Positions 1-12,800 of a stretch of DNA of 52,113 nucleotides are shown here, one piece after another (the first letter of the stretch is position 1; the number at the start of each line of letters is the position of its first letter). The position numbers and the translations under genes are program-made. The notes below the pieces were generated by a model. It ran no database searches. It had not been told where the DNA came from and worked only from the letters and a program-made list of their open reading frames with translations. The DNA comes from Seison nebaliae (taxonomy: Eukaryota; Rotifera; Pararotatoria; Seisonacea; Seisonidae): NCBI GenBank assembly GCA_023231475.1, contig JALJEE010000604.1, positions 1 through 52,113 on the forward strand. The letters run 5' to 3'.

Positions 1-1
1 T

Positions 2-235
2 ACACAATGTGAGAGCTTCTCGTCGCCTCTCCAATTTTTCTGCCGTTATTACTCGATAAACTATCCTCTTTCACTTGATCATTCTTTATCGTTGACCTCC
101 AATTTTGATATTTCTTACCATGTCCCTGAAGCTCTCAAACAGTTTGTTGAGACGGGCAGGAATTTAATTTCAAATAACTCCTTTAAGGAGTTATCTTTTT
201 TTCTTTTTAATTTACCCCGCGGGGATTTGCTATAA
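2..235 (+). CDS. 3' end of an unidentified ORF, cut by the window edge
   Basis: An open frame of 77 codons enters from the left edge and stops with TAA at 233-235. Readable peptide pieces include YHVPEALKQFVETGRNL and NSFKELSFFLFNLPRGDLL. I do not recognise the family. The stop codon runs directly into AATAAATAAA and a 20-nt A tract, so there is essentially no 3' UTR. That layout fits either a very short 3' UTR with a genomic A-run or the 3' end of a retroposed copy (non-LTR element or processed gene). No target-site duplication can be checked because the 5' end is outside the window. Confidence 0.35.
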   Translation, partial: TQCESFSSPLQFFCRYYSINYPLSLDHSLSLTSNFDISYHVPEALKQFVETGRNLISNNSFKELSFFLFNLPRGDLL

Positions 236-241
236 ATAAAT

Positions 242-261
242 AAAAAAAAAAAAAAAAAAAA
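242..261 (+). repeat. poly(A) tract after an ORF end
   Basis: Twenty consecutive A residues follow TAAATAAATA immediately after the stop codon of the left-edge ORF. It may be a retroposition tail or simple sequence. Confidence 0.7.
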
Positions 262-285
262 TTGTAAGTTCAATATTTATGTATT

Positions 286-610
286 CATATATGATGGTGA
301 CAAATTAACCAAATTTGTTTAACTTACTGCAAATCTGAATAAAACCATAGTAGATTATGGATATGACGAATTAACCAATTTTTAATGAACAATATTAAGG
401 GCACCTGAATGAACAGTGAATACGTGGCCAACTGTCTCCGGTTATGGAAAAAGAGAGGAAAGGATAAGTAATAGTATCCCTGTAAGCATTTGAACGTCTT
501 GAGAACGTTTTTTTGATGTATATTATTGTATATTGTATGATACGTTAAAACAACGTTCAAATGCCAACAGGGATCTCAGTCGCTCGATGAGTCATATACC
601 ATCATAGATG
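286..610. mobile_element. possible MITE with 13-bp terminal inverted repeats
   Basis: The sequence CATATATGATGGT at 286-298 is matched in inverted orientation by ACCATCATAGATG at 598-610 (12 of 13). The 325-bp interval between carries no gene and contains a strong internal hairpin. The left terminus and adjoining bases (286-308) recur at 11542-11564 with about 21 of 23 identities, which supports a dispersed repeat. No clear target-site duplication was found. A non-autonomous DNA element is the simplest reading. Confidence 0.4.
476..574. repeat. hairpin with 22-bp arms
   Basis: ATCCCTGTAAGCATTTGAAC (476-495) continuing to 497 pairs with 553-574; 20 of 22 positions are complementary with one 2-nt mismatch. 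The 55-nt loop contains a second shorter pairing (AACGTT-type blocks near 509 and 541). It is the core of the MITE-like unit, or could be a microRNA-like precursor. Confidence 0.55.
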
Positions 611-725
611 TGGTTTAAATGATTTTTATGAAAAAATAAAATTTAGATAATATTTTAAATAATATATTTGTGATTGAAGTTTTCAATTCAATTGATGAAA
701 GAAGGGAAAAGTTGAAACAAATCAA

Positions 726-731
726 TTTATT
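726..731 (-). other. candidate poly(A) signal for the PHLDB-like gene
   Basis: AATAAA on the minus strand about 105 nt past the stop codon of the upstream minus-strand gene. Confidence 0.45.
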
Positions 732-833
732 ATAAGAAAAGAAAAAATTTAATTTTCAAAAGTTCTATAATGCAGAGAGATAGAGATAATAAGAAAGGAA
801 AGTAGTTTATCTGGATGAAGGATGAAATGTTTA

Positions 834-3800
834 TCAATAACTATAGGCAGCGGCACCACTAAATATGATATCCGCCCAAACACGAGAAATTTCAATATTT
901 GGTGCTACTAAATACAAATTGACATAATCGTCGAAAGAGGCATGATTCTTCAACTTAAGTACAATGGTAGCTGATGGGTTTGGAGATGGTTTCGCCGCCG
1001 AATGCGAATGATCTGGAAATACATCAGCAATATCTTGAAATGGTATGACACCTCGCGGTTTCGGTAATGATTTGTATAGATTATTATAATATCGATTAAC
1101 TTTATCATCAACAATTTCGATCGGTTCATTCTCATTTTTCCGTTGAGATAAATGTCGAGAATTTGATGATTTTAATAATGATGTTTGTACATTCATTTGT
1201 TGTTGTTGTGGTGGTGGTGGTGGTGTCGGTTGACATTCGTTGGATGATATTTGATGTTCATTGACCATTGCGAGAAATAGAAAAAGCTCATTAATCTTAT
1301 TATAATAAATGAGAGCATTGTTTGGACACAGGAAGTATTTGAGTTCACGATGAACATAATCGAAAATGAACCATCGTTTATCCCACGAATGACGTCCACT
1401 TCCAATCACACTAGATGAATTCAGTTCGGATGGCATACGACGAATCGAACCAGATGGTGTTGTTCTCATTGATCGAGTTGTCGTTCTGACAGAACCATCA
1501 TAAACTGTCATATCATCAAAATCGTTCTCGCCATTCGGAGATTTACTTGAGGATGATACCGCCAAGTTCTTATTCGAATTATTATTACCTCGATTTATAT
1601 TGAGATTATTCATTATAGTGGAAAGACTGTTCAGGAATTTCTTGCTCGACGGATTTGATTCAGATGAATTTGATTTAGATGTTTTCGACGATTCCTTCAA
1701 CACATTCGGCGATGAAAGTTTCTTATTCAATCGACTATTATTATTATTATTATTATTATTATCATTAGTCTGATTACCTATTGTAGTTACGGAGGATGTG
1801 GAGTATGCCGGATATTTCCTAAATGAGAGATGAGTAGATAATCGTCGACGGAGTTTCACTGATGTACTGACGAAGCCCTTTGACGTTGGTTCGTTTCCTT
1901 CGCATTGTGCTCGTGATGTATATCCTGAATGACTAAGTTTAATTAATGGTCCCAATAGCAGGACGGCGGAAACACGTAGAATAGAAAATGGTGTTCGTTG
2001 AATAATAAGATAATAATTGCTCAACTGCGAAAGAATATTACAATTGATTGCGAAGAACAATTTGAGTTCGATGGAGTTGACTGTTGGATTGGAAACTGAT
2101 GTCTTCTGATTGGTGGTATTGGAAACTTTCTTATCATCAGAATTCAACAAGTTGGATATGGTTAGGGAAGTCTTCCTCTTCTTCGAATTATTAGATCGAG
2201 TCAACACATCTAATTTATTCGACGATTGAGTCGACGATTTGACATTGGGTAGAATGGTAATTATATAAGTTTTCGTCGCTTTCATCATTTGGGGCATGTA
2301 ACATGTGAGAGGTCTGGAATTGTTCTTACTTACATTATGACACGATTTCATTGAATTGCCTGCAGAAAAGCGATTTCGTAAGTTAATTGTCGAAGTTTCA
2401 TGAGATTGATGAGAATAAAAATCACGACATTGTGAACGATGTCGTTTGATTTCGTTATTGACATTACCACCCTTATTGTTATTATGCGTATTCAAAATTT
2501 CATCACTATTCTCCGAGTATGAATTAACCGACGTTTGATGATTATATATTAATGGTGTGGGAGCAGATTCCATCAATTGCGACATAGAATCAGTCGACGC
2601 TGATGAGAATGACGTTGGTGCAGTTGATAAATATTGATTTAATTGAACATCATTCTTACTGGATTGTGAGGACATAATTGGATTTATTTGTTGTTCCTGA
2701 TGTTGTTTTTGTTGTTGTTCCATATACGACGGTGTTTTCATTAATTGATTATTAGATGTAAATTGGTCATTATGTTGCCATTGAATGATATCATTTAGAA
2801 CTTGTTTTTGTTGTTGATGTTGCTGATGTTCTTGTGAGGGATTGGAATATCTAAATTGATAGAAATCACCATCATTTAAATGATCTTGGTCGTTCTTTTG
2901 AAGAATGTTTGAAGAATCATTTATTTGAAGAATTTGGTTCGATTTTGCTGGTGTAATCGGTTGAGAATAATGAAATAGAACTTCATTATCATTCAATGAT
3001 GATGATGCACTATATTGAAGATTTCGTTGTTGTTTGAATTGAGTATGACTATTTCTGGTCATAGCATTGATGTCATCATTCTGATTCAGATACGTGCCCC
3101 TTCTCGACAACTCATTCATCATACTTGTACGATAACCTTGCCTCGGTGAATTTTGCATATTGACAATATCTTTTCCAGGAATCGCTTCCATAATATCTGA
3201 CAATGGGCAATTTTGTCTTAATTGTGAAGCATTAATCGTATTAAGTGCAATTGTCGAAGGAATGAATGGACCGATTGTTCTTCTATCTTCATTGTAACAA
3301 TCGTCAACAGTTTGCAATCTTATACCTGAATCGCTCGAATATTGATCACAATGAAGCTTGGAAGGACGATCACCCAAGTCACAATTGTATGAGAATAATT
3401 GTTGTTGATCCGACTTCCTCAGACATTTCAAATATAATTCATGTACGTCGCAAGAAAATCCTTTCGACGACGATAACGATGACGATGACGTCGATGAACA
3501 AGATGATGATGGTGAGGAGGATGATGATAGAGATGGATATTGTAATAAATCGGAACTCTTATTCAACTCGTCGGTATCATGGCAACAATTCTGTTCAACA
3601 GACGTCGACGAATCGGAACTTATGAGATTTGAACTTGATGAGAGTTTCGACGAGTCTAATGACAATGAAATGAATGACGAGAATATTTGTTGATGGAAAT
3701 TTTTATTATTGTTCTCATTCTTCTCCTCATTCCATCCAACATTCAATATTTCCTCATTTCGGATTTTCTTTTTCTTCCCAATCGGATAATACTTTCGATA

Positions 3801-6800
3801 AGTCTCTATAAACTTTTCAATTTGGTTCGAATATCTCTTAATGTCATCGATCGGACTATTGAGATGATTGAAGAGACTTTTGATTTTATCAGCAGTCGAT
3901 TGTCCGAAGAATAATACTAAAATTTCACCATCTTCAATGATTGTATATTTTTGTAAAAGATCACGATTTTCTTGTTGTCGATGACGATGAATTCTTGAAT
4001 TGAGTCGATTATAAAATTGAAGGAATCTTTTCTCCTTCTTCTCCTTCTCCTCACGTAATCGTTTCAAACTTAATTTCAGTTTCTTTAATCGACCACTTTC
4101 ATATCTGTAAAAGAATAAGATATCATTAACACATCACATGAAGTAAATCCAATTGATAATTACAATAAATGAAATTAAGTTAAGTCAATTAGTCTTCTAT
4201 ACTATACGCAACACTTTTTTCCTTCAACTTATCACACCTCCTCTTTCCCGAAAGATCAGAATTTTCTGTTCCTTCAATTTATCACCAATATATCATTCTC
4301 CATTGGAATCACTCATCGAAGAGGAAGGAGCGAGAGAAGAAGGGTGTTGCATGAAAAAAAATTATAATTTCATTATATTTCTCCACTCTCAATTACTGCG
4401 CACAAGATTCTGCACAAAATATTTATCCTTTCCTTCATATTTATCGTTTTGTCTATTTATCAATTGAACTTTTAGTATATTTGGATAAGAGATGGCGAGA
4501 AGAAAGGATGCTAAAAACTACTTTACCATCCTGTCAATAAGACACCTTCAACGAAATTGGAACAAGTGGAAAACTATAAGGACGAGTACAATGAGAGCGA
4601 TTCGCCATTGAAAAGGTTTCGCCTATCTTTTTGGTTTTAGGCGGTCCCTCCCAAACTCAACTAAATAACCTTACTAATATTAGCCCCAGTTATATATATA
4701 TATATATATATTAGCACACAAATAACGGGAGAGTAATAAAGGAGAGAACAATCGACAAAATTCGAATTAAAAGAAAGAATGGAGTTGATTAAATCCAAAA
4801 ATTTATTATTATTGTTTCCCAGGTAAGTGTTTGCTTTTGGAACGACTCGGAACTTTCTCCTTTTTCCAAATAAATTAAGAGAATCGAATTGGAAAGAAAA
4901 CATAACTTTCTTTTCAAGACATAAACAAATTGTGGTAATTCCTTACTAGATTCTTGCTATTTTTTCCGATTAGACTCACACTTTTTTCACTCATCCAAAC
5001 TTACCTTGTGAGGAAAGAATAACATTCCATTTTTTTCATCAACGATTAAACATTCCTTATTATTAATCTTTTTTCTTTTTCAATCGATTGAAATTCATTT
5101 CGTTCTCTTCTCTACCTAACATTATAAGAGAAGATTGGGAAAGGAAAAGAAAGGAAATCTTTCAGGCGAGTAGTCTGTTCTGAAATTTCCTTTCTTTTTT
5201 CTAACGAAACTATTCCGGTTAAGTTTCCAAACTAAAAATTCTTAAGTCAAATGAGAAACATCAATATTTGTTGAAGTAAAAACATTGAAGGCATATTTTA
5301 TTGAAAAATTTTACTAGGAATAATAAAGAAAAATCGAAAGAAAATTCTAAGGAGAAAAATTAAACAGTTTCTTTCGTCAAACTCATTTTCCAAGATATTC
5401 TTTCCGTCCAATCTACCTAAACTTCATCAAACACAATGTTTCAATTTCGATTAAACTATTTTTGATATTTCATTCAGTTCAATCAGATTCTTACAATTGA
5501 TAATCATCAATCGTCTCACTTCATTCATTTCTAATCAATTATATATTTGTGACTTTTCATACCTGTGTGCTCGAAGGGGTAGGGAGAGGGTCTTATGCAT
5601 GAAAACTGCACATATTTGTACAATTTCCCTACTAATATATACTGGAGATGAGTGACGTATGTAAGAGAGGACAATGCATGGAAATTTGTCCAACATCATT
5701 ATATGTCCAGTTTGATATTGAAAAGTATTTCCTGTCAGATATTAGTTTCTGTTAAATTTTTTTCCTTTTATTCTGACCCCTTATTCAATGGAACGTTCCC
5801 ATGATTGGTACGTGTAGTCAATATTCTTATCATTTTACAAAATTTATGTTTCTTCCAATTTACATTCTTTCCCACGATGCCGATGGATGACTCGATGACG
5901 ATGAATTATACTCGACGACGAACAAGAATGGAATTCGTGTGACTGACGATCGATGAAGAAAATGTTTTTACCGAGTTTGTTCTTTCTTCCTTTCTTTTTC
6001 TTTTTTGTGATTGTAAAAAAGAATTTTTTGAGAAAATTCTTCAATTTCTTTTTCGTTAATTGTAAATCGTTTTGTTGTCGAATTGAATGTTGAAGTAAAT
6101 TCTTTTGATTATTCTCAATTCATATAACAACACATTAAATAAATAGAAAAGAAGACGTAAAATTTTCTTTCAGAATACTTCATATTATTTCATTATTAGC
6201 ATATTGAATGCTTATTACGATTGAGAATAATCAATCACTTATATCTTTTAACTTTGACAACATACTCAATGACACGCTTAATACAAAAGTGTCTGATAAC
6301 AAAAGAAATATGATTCGTTTTAAATTCAATAATTCTCCTTTGACATCTATCCAAACTACTCCTATCCATATCCATCAAATTTCCTGATATAATAATAATA
6401 ATAATAATAATAATTCATGAACTAATGCGTCATGAAAATGCATCTCTCATTTTAAGGAAAGTATCTGTTGGATATATATCGAATACTCCAACACCAAATC
6501 ACCAAAGAAAATCTGTTTTTTTTTGGAAAAAAGGAAAGAAGAAAAATGTTGGGATGACAAAGTTACTTGTCAGGTAACACTCTTTCAATGATTAAAAACG
6601 ATAAATTAGTGGAAGATGGAAAGTATTCATTTAGTTATTGACTTCCAACGAATTAATTTTCGTAAGACGATTGAAATATGGGAATGATGGGAGAAGTTTG
6701 TTGAACAAACGATGGACTTAACGAATAATTCTTTTCCGTTCTCATCTCAATAGGAAAATTGAGAAGAAGAATTTTTTCTTTTTAATTAAATGCTGTTACG

Positions 6801-9800
6801 TTTGACAATGATTTGTCGGAATCGAAATAGTTTCTTCAGCCAAATTGATTAAGAATAGTTTATCGTTCGAATGACATCATCAATTGTCCAGCAGTATTGA
6901 TCATGGGAATGGAGGAATGATAGAATTTCTAATCAATTGATTGAAAGGAATATGTGTTGTTTGGATCTGTTTCTAGCGAATTTGTCGTTGATGATTGTCG
7001 ATAATATTGAGAAGACACGAAAGAAAAAAAGGAAAACTGGTTATTTATTAAAGTTTTCGTTCGGATTAGATATGACGACGATACATGATGGTGTCGTCAG
7101 TAGAAGAACAGAAGAGAATATTTAAGTAAATTGGGAAATTCGATGTAATAATTGGGAATGTATAGAAGAAATTAATTAAACAAATTTCTATGGTAGTAAA
7201 AAGTTAAATGAGAATGTCGCTTCTAATCCATTGTCAGTGATGAAATGACATTAGACTAGTGTTCTGAAGTAAAATGACATGTTCGATATGATAACATAAA
7301 TATCTTCCTGTAAGAACATGTCAACTTATCATTGATATGGAGGAGAGTAGTCAGTCAGTTACATGGAGGAATGAGCAGCGGAAAAAGAAAGAAAGAAAAT
7401 AATCAATGAATAAATTATTAGGTGTGGATGGATTGATGGATTGATAGATAACAATAATTAGTTACTTAGTAAGCCAGTTGGATACTATAGTAGTAGAAAA
7501 ATAAATTTTTATGAGAAAAAAAACTGACGGATTATTGTTAATTTTACATTTACACATAATATGAAGTTGGAACGTAAAATAAAGAAGAAGAGGAGAACAT
7601 ACGTTCGCGATTCATGTTAGGTCATAATGAATATATATATGTTAGGTCGATTCTTTCGTTTGTCCTCACTTCTAAAATAAAAGAAGTAGAAAAATTTATA
7701 AAAAAAAGTTTGGAACTTAACTATCCAATCGACATATCCATCCATTCCTATCAACATTGGCAAATATTGATAGGAAGAATTCATTCCACCAGAGATTATT
7801 CATTAATATATAACCTTCCTTCAACACAGAACCGACACATGCACATAACATTCGTTCCACTTTACACTCATCAATATATACTCCTCAAATAGATACATTC
7901 TCCTCCCTCAATCATGTAGGTAACTAATAGGGAGACATGGCAAACAAAACAAAAAGAAACGACTGGACTATAGAAAATCCGAATGACTCCACTCCATCGC
8001 TTCATTGGTCGTTTGATCGATAATAATTAATAGAAATCACCAACTTTGCTTCGATCTCGTATAATTGGAATTCCAATGTATCGACCAGTTGTTGTTGTTG
8101 ACGACAACGTTCTCGTCGAACTTCATTGATCTTCTGCATATTCTTCTTCACATCATCGTCACATTCTCTTCTTCGTTTCTTCATCAATATCTCTTCATCT
8201 ACTTCTTTATCCTCATCAGCTAATATTGATGAGAGTGATGACGATGATGATGAAGATGATGAAACGGTTTTAATAATTTCTAAATCTTTTAACATTTCTT
8301 CATCTTCATCCGCTGACGACATTGACGATTCGATTAGAATTGAATCAATTATCGTTCTATTCTTCTCTATATTCATCTTCTTATCAATCAATTCCATATT
8401 GGTAAGAATGCGTTGAGCGTCAGTCAACTGTTGACAAATACGATCACGTTCAGTTGTCGCTTCAATCTCCAATTCTTTTATTTCATTGTCGACATTGTTC
8501 CATCGATCTTTGCACTGACGAATTGATGCTCCGATTCTCTTCACCTCCTCCAATCCATAAAGAAGGAGATATTCGTTCGAAAATAAACTTTTCACTGAAT
8601 CAAATTGAATGAAATGGGAACAGAATAATTTCCATTTATTGTAATTGGTGAAATGAGAATCTGATCTCTTTTCATCATTCTCCAACTGCTGGGAATTGAG
8701 GAATTGTTTTATGAAATAATTTAATCGTTTCTCGATCTTTCGATTCTTCTCAAAATAATCCCAACGACGTAAATTGAAAATAAAAGAGAAATATTTTTGA
8801 AGATTTCCTTCTTCCGATGAGAGATGAGAGAGAATTGTTCCACTTTTAAATAAGATCTCTTCATTTAACTTCCTCATCGCTATCTGCAAATTGTTGAGAC
8901 GTTTAAACAAATAATTAATCGATTGTCGATATGTCGTACGATTGTTGTTGTTGGATGATGTCTCGTTAAACAAATAAATGATGGCGGCCGTTATCAGATT
9001 CACGATCAAATAAGAATCATTCATAATACTATTCTTTCGACTATCAAATTCAATAAACGTCTCATCGTTTAATAAATTAGTTGATGTTTCATCTCTATTA
9101 CTCTCATCGTCATTCTCATCGTCATTCTCGTCGTTATTCATCTGATTATCTTCTGGATTCATATTGATTCGATTCAAATTAAATTGATGAAATATATTAT
9201 GTTCCTCTACCGTACTGTCCAACGAGATATCATCTCGAATGTGTTGGTCGAATTTATTCGAAATTATTCGATTAATCTCTTCTAATTGTCTCAAACGTTT
9301 CTGTTCAATCTCAAATATTCCTTCTTGACGACGATTATCATCTTGAAGATTTTGTAAACGATTCTTCATTTCTTTCAAATTCTCTGGTTTATCTGTCGAC
9401 GAGAGGTCACCATCATTAGCTTTCTGAAGTTCATTCAAATTCTGTTCTATCATATTCTCTTTTGTTGGAGAGTCTACTCTTAAACTTGATGTCGATGTAC
9501 AAGAAGTGGTAGAATAACTTATTGATATTGATGTCGATATTGTCGATGATGGAATTGATAGTGATGTCGATATTGTCGATGAGGGAATTGATGTAGATGT
9601 TGTTGTTGTTGATGATAATGGAATTGATATGGATGTTGTTGCTGTTGTTGTTGGTATTGGCGATGATGGAATTGATATAGACGTTGTTGTTGTTGTTGAT
9701 GATGGTGGTGGAAATGTTGAGGCAAGATTTATCGATGGTGTTTCCGACGATGATAAATCGATTTTGATTGAATTGTCTGGAGATAATTGTTTCTCTTGGA

Positions 9801-12800
9801 TTTCCATAAGTTTATCGGATGATCTTATATTCGAATCAGATGATACGGTGTTTGGAGATAAATTTGTTATTGTTGTTGTTAATTGGGGCGATGTTGATGT
9901 GGAAATGTGGTCTTTTGGAGTATTCGATGATTTTGGAATGGACTCACAATTGAAGAGGAATTCACTTTCATCCATCTCCAAATTATCGATTTGTTCTTTT
10001 ATCGATAGAATATCTTCATTCAATACATCATCAATCTCAAATTCATGTTCTTTCTCTCGTTTCCTGATGGTTTGTAAAAAGTTCACGTTCTCTTCTTCTT
10101 CTTCTTCTTCTTCTTCAATTGATCTCTCATCGAATTGTTCATTTACATTCATCATATAGAACGTTTTATTCATCTCGTCATGAGCATCAAACGAATTCTC
10201 CTTAAAATAAGCAATTTGCTCATTTTCTAACTGCTGCTGTTGTTGTTGGGAGAGGATTTCATTCATTTCCTTCTCAATCTTTTCAATTCCATTGTTGAGG
10301 AACGTTGAAATAGATGATGACGCCGTTGATGTAGTCGATTGTATCATTGAGTGTTGTTGATTGTTAGAGGAACGTTGTAAACCCGTTTTATTTACTATTA
10401 TTAATTGATCCACTTCCACCTCATTCCCAACAACATTCTTTTCCATTAACAAACTACTTTTCTTATCATCATCGACTGACGATGTTACTCCATCGGATAT
10501 GAAGGGCACTGGTCTTTGTTGAGATTGAGAACTTGAACGAACCATATCATTCGACGAAGACAGTTCTTCAATTACATTCTCCACTTCCTTCCCTTCTTCT
10601 TCTTCTTTCTTCTCACAGTTTTGCTTTGTTGCCATTACATAATCAATCTTCATTATATTTTCAACTTTTTCATCCAATTTCATTCTTTCGCTATTAGATG
10701 ATTTATTAATTATTTCATCATCCTCCTCCTCCTCCTCATCATCATCATCATCCTCATCATCTTCATTATCTTTTTTTTCTTTTTCAACATCTTCCGAATT
10801 GTCCATCGTATTTATTACGGAGATACAACTTAAACACGTCGATCGATGAATTCTACCAAATAATTTTTCTTTATTCTCAACTTCTGCTACTTCTTCCTCG
10901 TCTTCTCCCACTTCTTCTTTTTCTTCTTCTTCTTCTTCTTCTTCCGAAGATGAAAATGTTGATGAGGATGAAGATATTGTTAGTGAGGTATCATTAATTT
11001 GTTTACTTTTCCATCCATTTCTCTGCTTATCAATCGACAGATCAATTGATGAACTCTTCAACAACCGCAAATGAGAATGTTCATTTTCAATCGATTCCTT
11101 TCCTAAATTCTTCTCCCGTACCACTCCATCGTCTGATTTACCCAACCCAATCTCTTCTTTCTGTTTCAAATAATTCTTCCGATTATCTTTGTTTATAATG
11201 GAAGTAGAATTTTTTCTTCTTCGTCTCTTCCTACTCTTCGATGACGATACTGGAGAAGTTATGTATTTATTCTTTGATCTAATTCCTTCTTCTTTCCGAT
11301 TATTAGAAATTGGGAATGTTTCCGATTTTCTCAATCCGCCACCACTATCTCCGATGCTTCTTCCCGTTCTCGACGCTTTCTTCTCTCTTCTTAATTCGAT
11401 ATCGACGTGATTAGTTTCGTCTAAAAACAAAAAACAAAAATTCTCCAAATTATTCAAAATTGTCTTTCAGTTTCCATTAAACCAAAACGTGTAGGTCCCC
11501 TTAGTGAAAACAACGAAGAAAAAGAACTTATGTAACTCTATCATACATGATGGTGAGAAATTAAATAATGCAAATTGAAAATTTTTCCCAAATTTTCATT
11601 TGTAAACGTTTATCGATCGTCCGTTTTTAAAAAATCATATCTTAAAAAAATTTATCTCATCGAAAAATTTGTTATAAGTAGAATTGTCTGACATTTAAAT
11701 TATATCTTCATCAAACAGTTAATCATAGAGAAAGAAAAAATTATTCCTATAAAAAAAAATTATAATAATCATATCTATACTCTCATATCATATATACTCT
11801 TCATATAATATTAGAAATGGAAGAAAGGAGAGAAGTAAAGAAAAGATGGAAATAACAACTTAAATTTAATGGGTAGACTGTGATGTAGTGTTGGATAATA
11901 TTGTCATTTCGTTTATGTAATATATTATTGTTAAAGTCGTTAATTTCATCTTTTAACTCTAATTCATTGATTGATAATTGAATTTTATTCAATAAAATTT
12001 TTGCATCATCTCTTATCTCCAACTTCTCTTCGTTCTTCATTTCCGTTTGATCACTCATTTTTTATTTTACTCACCTCAACGAATTTCCGTCCATTCCGGT
12101 CGTTAGTAGTTGGAAGTATCCCGTTTTCTTTAAGAACAACAAAATTTCGAACGGAACGACGACTTAACTTTTTCTGTGAACATTTCACTTCACCTCCCAA
12201 CTCCTGACGATGATAATTACGAGTGATGATAATCATGATGAAATAACCTCGACAGTCAAATGCCTCACAGTCGTTGTTCTGCACAACTTCATCAACGTTA
12301 CTCGTATCAAAATAGATCGTTTCCAAACTATTGATATTGATGCTCGTGTTGATGATCATTATTATGATAATAAAAAATGCTAATGATGATATAGATCGAC
12401 CTATAATTCCTTAATCGAACTTCGTATCAACTCTCTCAATCTTCAAAGTTCATCTGCTTCAACTATTTGAGGAAAAAATTAAGGATAATTCGTCCGAATG
12501 ATAAATCCTCTCCATTTTTTTCGAAGATTCTCTTCACCTTCCAAATCTCCAAATATCAGAGTCGCGATTGATTTATTTAAGAAGAAGTCTGTTCAGATTG
12601 AAGTTGAACAATCCTCAACATCACTCTTATTCACAATGAGCAATTATTTATTTTTTCTAATTTTCTCCAAAACATTTTCGACGAACATTTTACTTGGAAT
12701 CATCTGGAGATGATCAGACTCCCAAAAAAGGTAATTAAGAAGAATTATCCTGCAGACGAATTATCCGACATCGATTCTTCGATTTCTGTTCTATTGTTCT

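Larger units (their letters stand above)
4105..8044 (-). other. large intron of the PHLDB-like gene
   Basis: Donor AA|GTTGGT at 8044 and acceptor TTACAG at 4105-4110 bound a 3.9-kb A/T-rich interval. It contains a (TA)n run at 4691-4711 and an (ATA)n run at 6389-6414. Small open frames occur on both strands but none shows recognisable protein sequence. It is far longer than the 32-65 nt introns typical of this window. Confidence 0.5.

Noticed and set aside
476-497. Resemblance of the hairpin 5' arm to miR-10 (shared CCCTGTA)
   Set aside because: Only seven bases agree and the rest of the arm differs; not enough for a family call.
9629-10159. 176-aa plus-strand ORF rich in Val, Asp and Ser
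   Set aside because: It is the antisense of the Thr/Ser/Pro and acidic runs in the minus-strand PHLDB-like exon; low-complexity coding leaves the opposite strand open.
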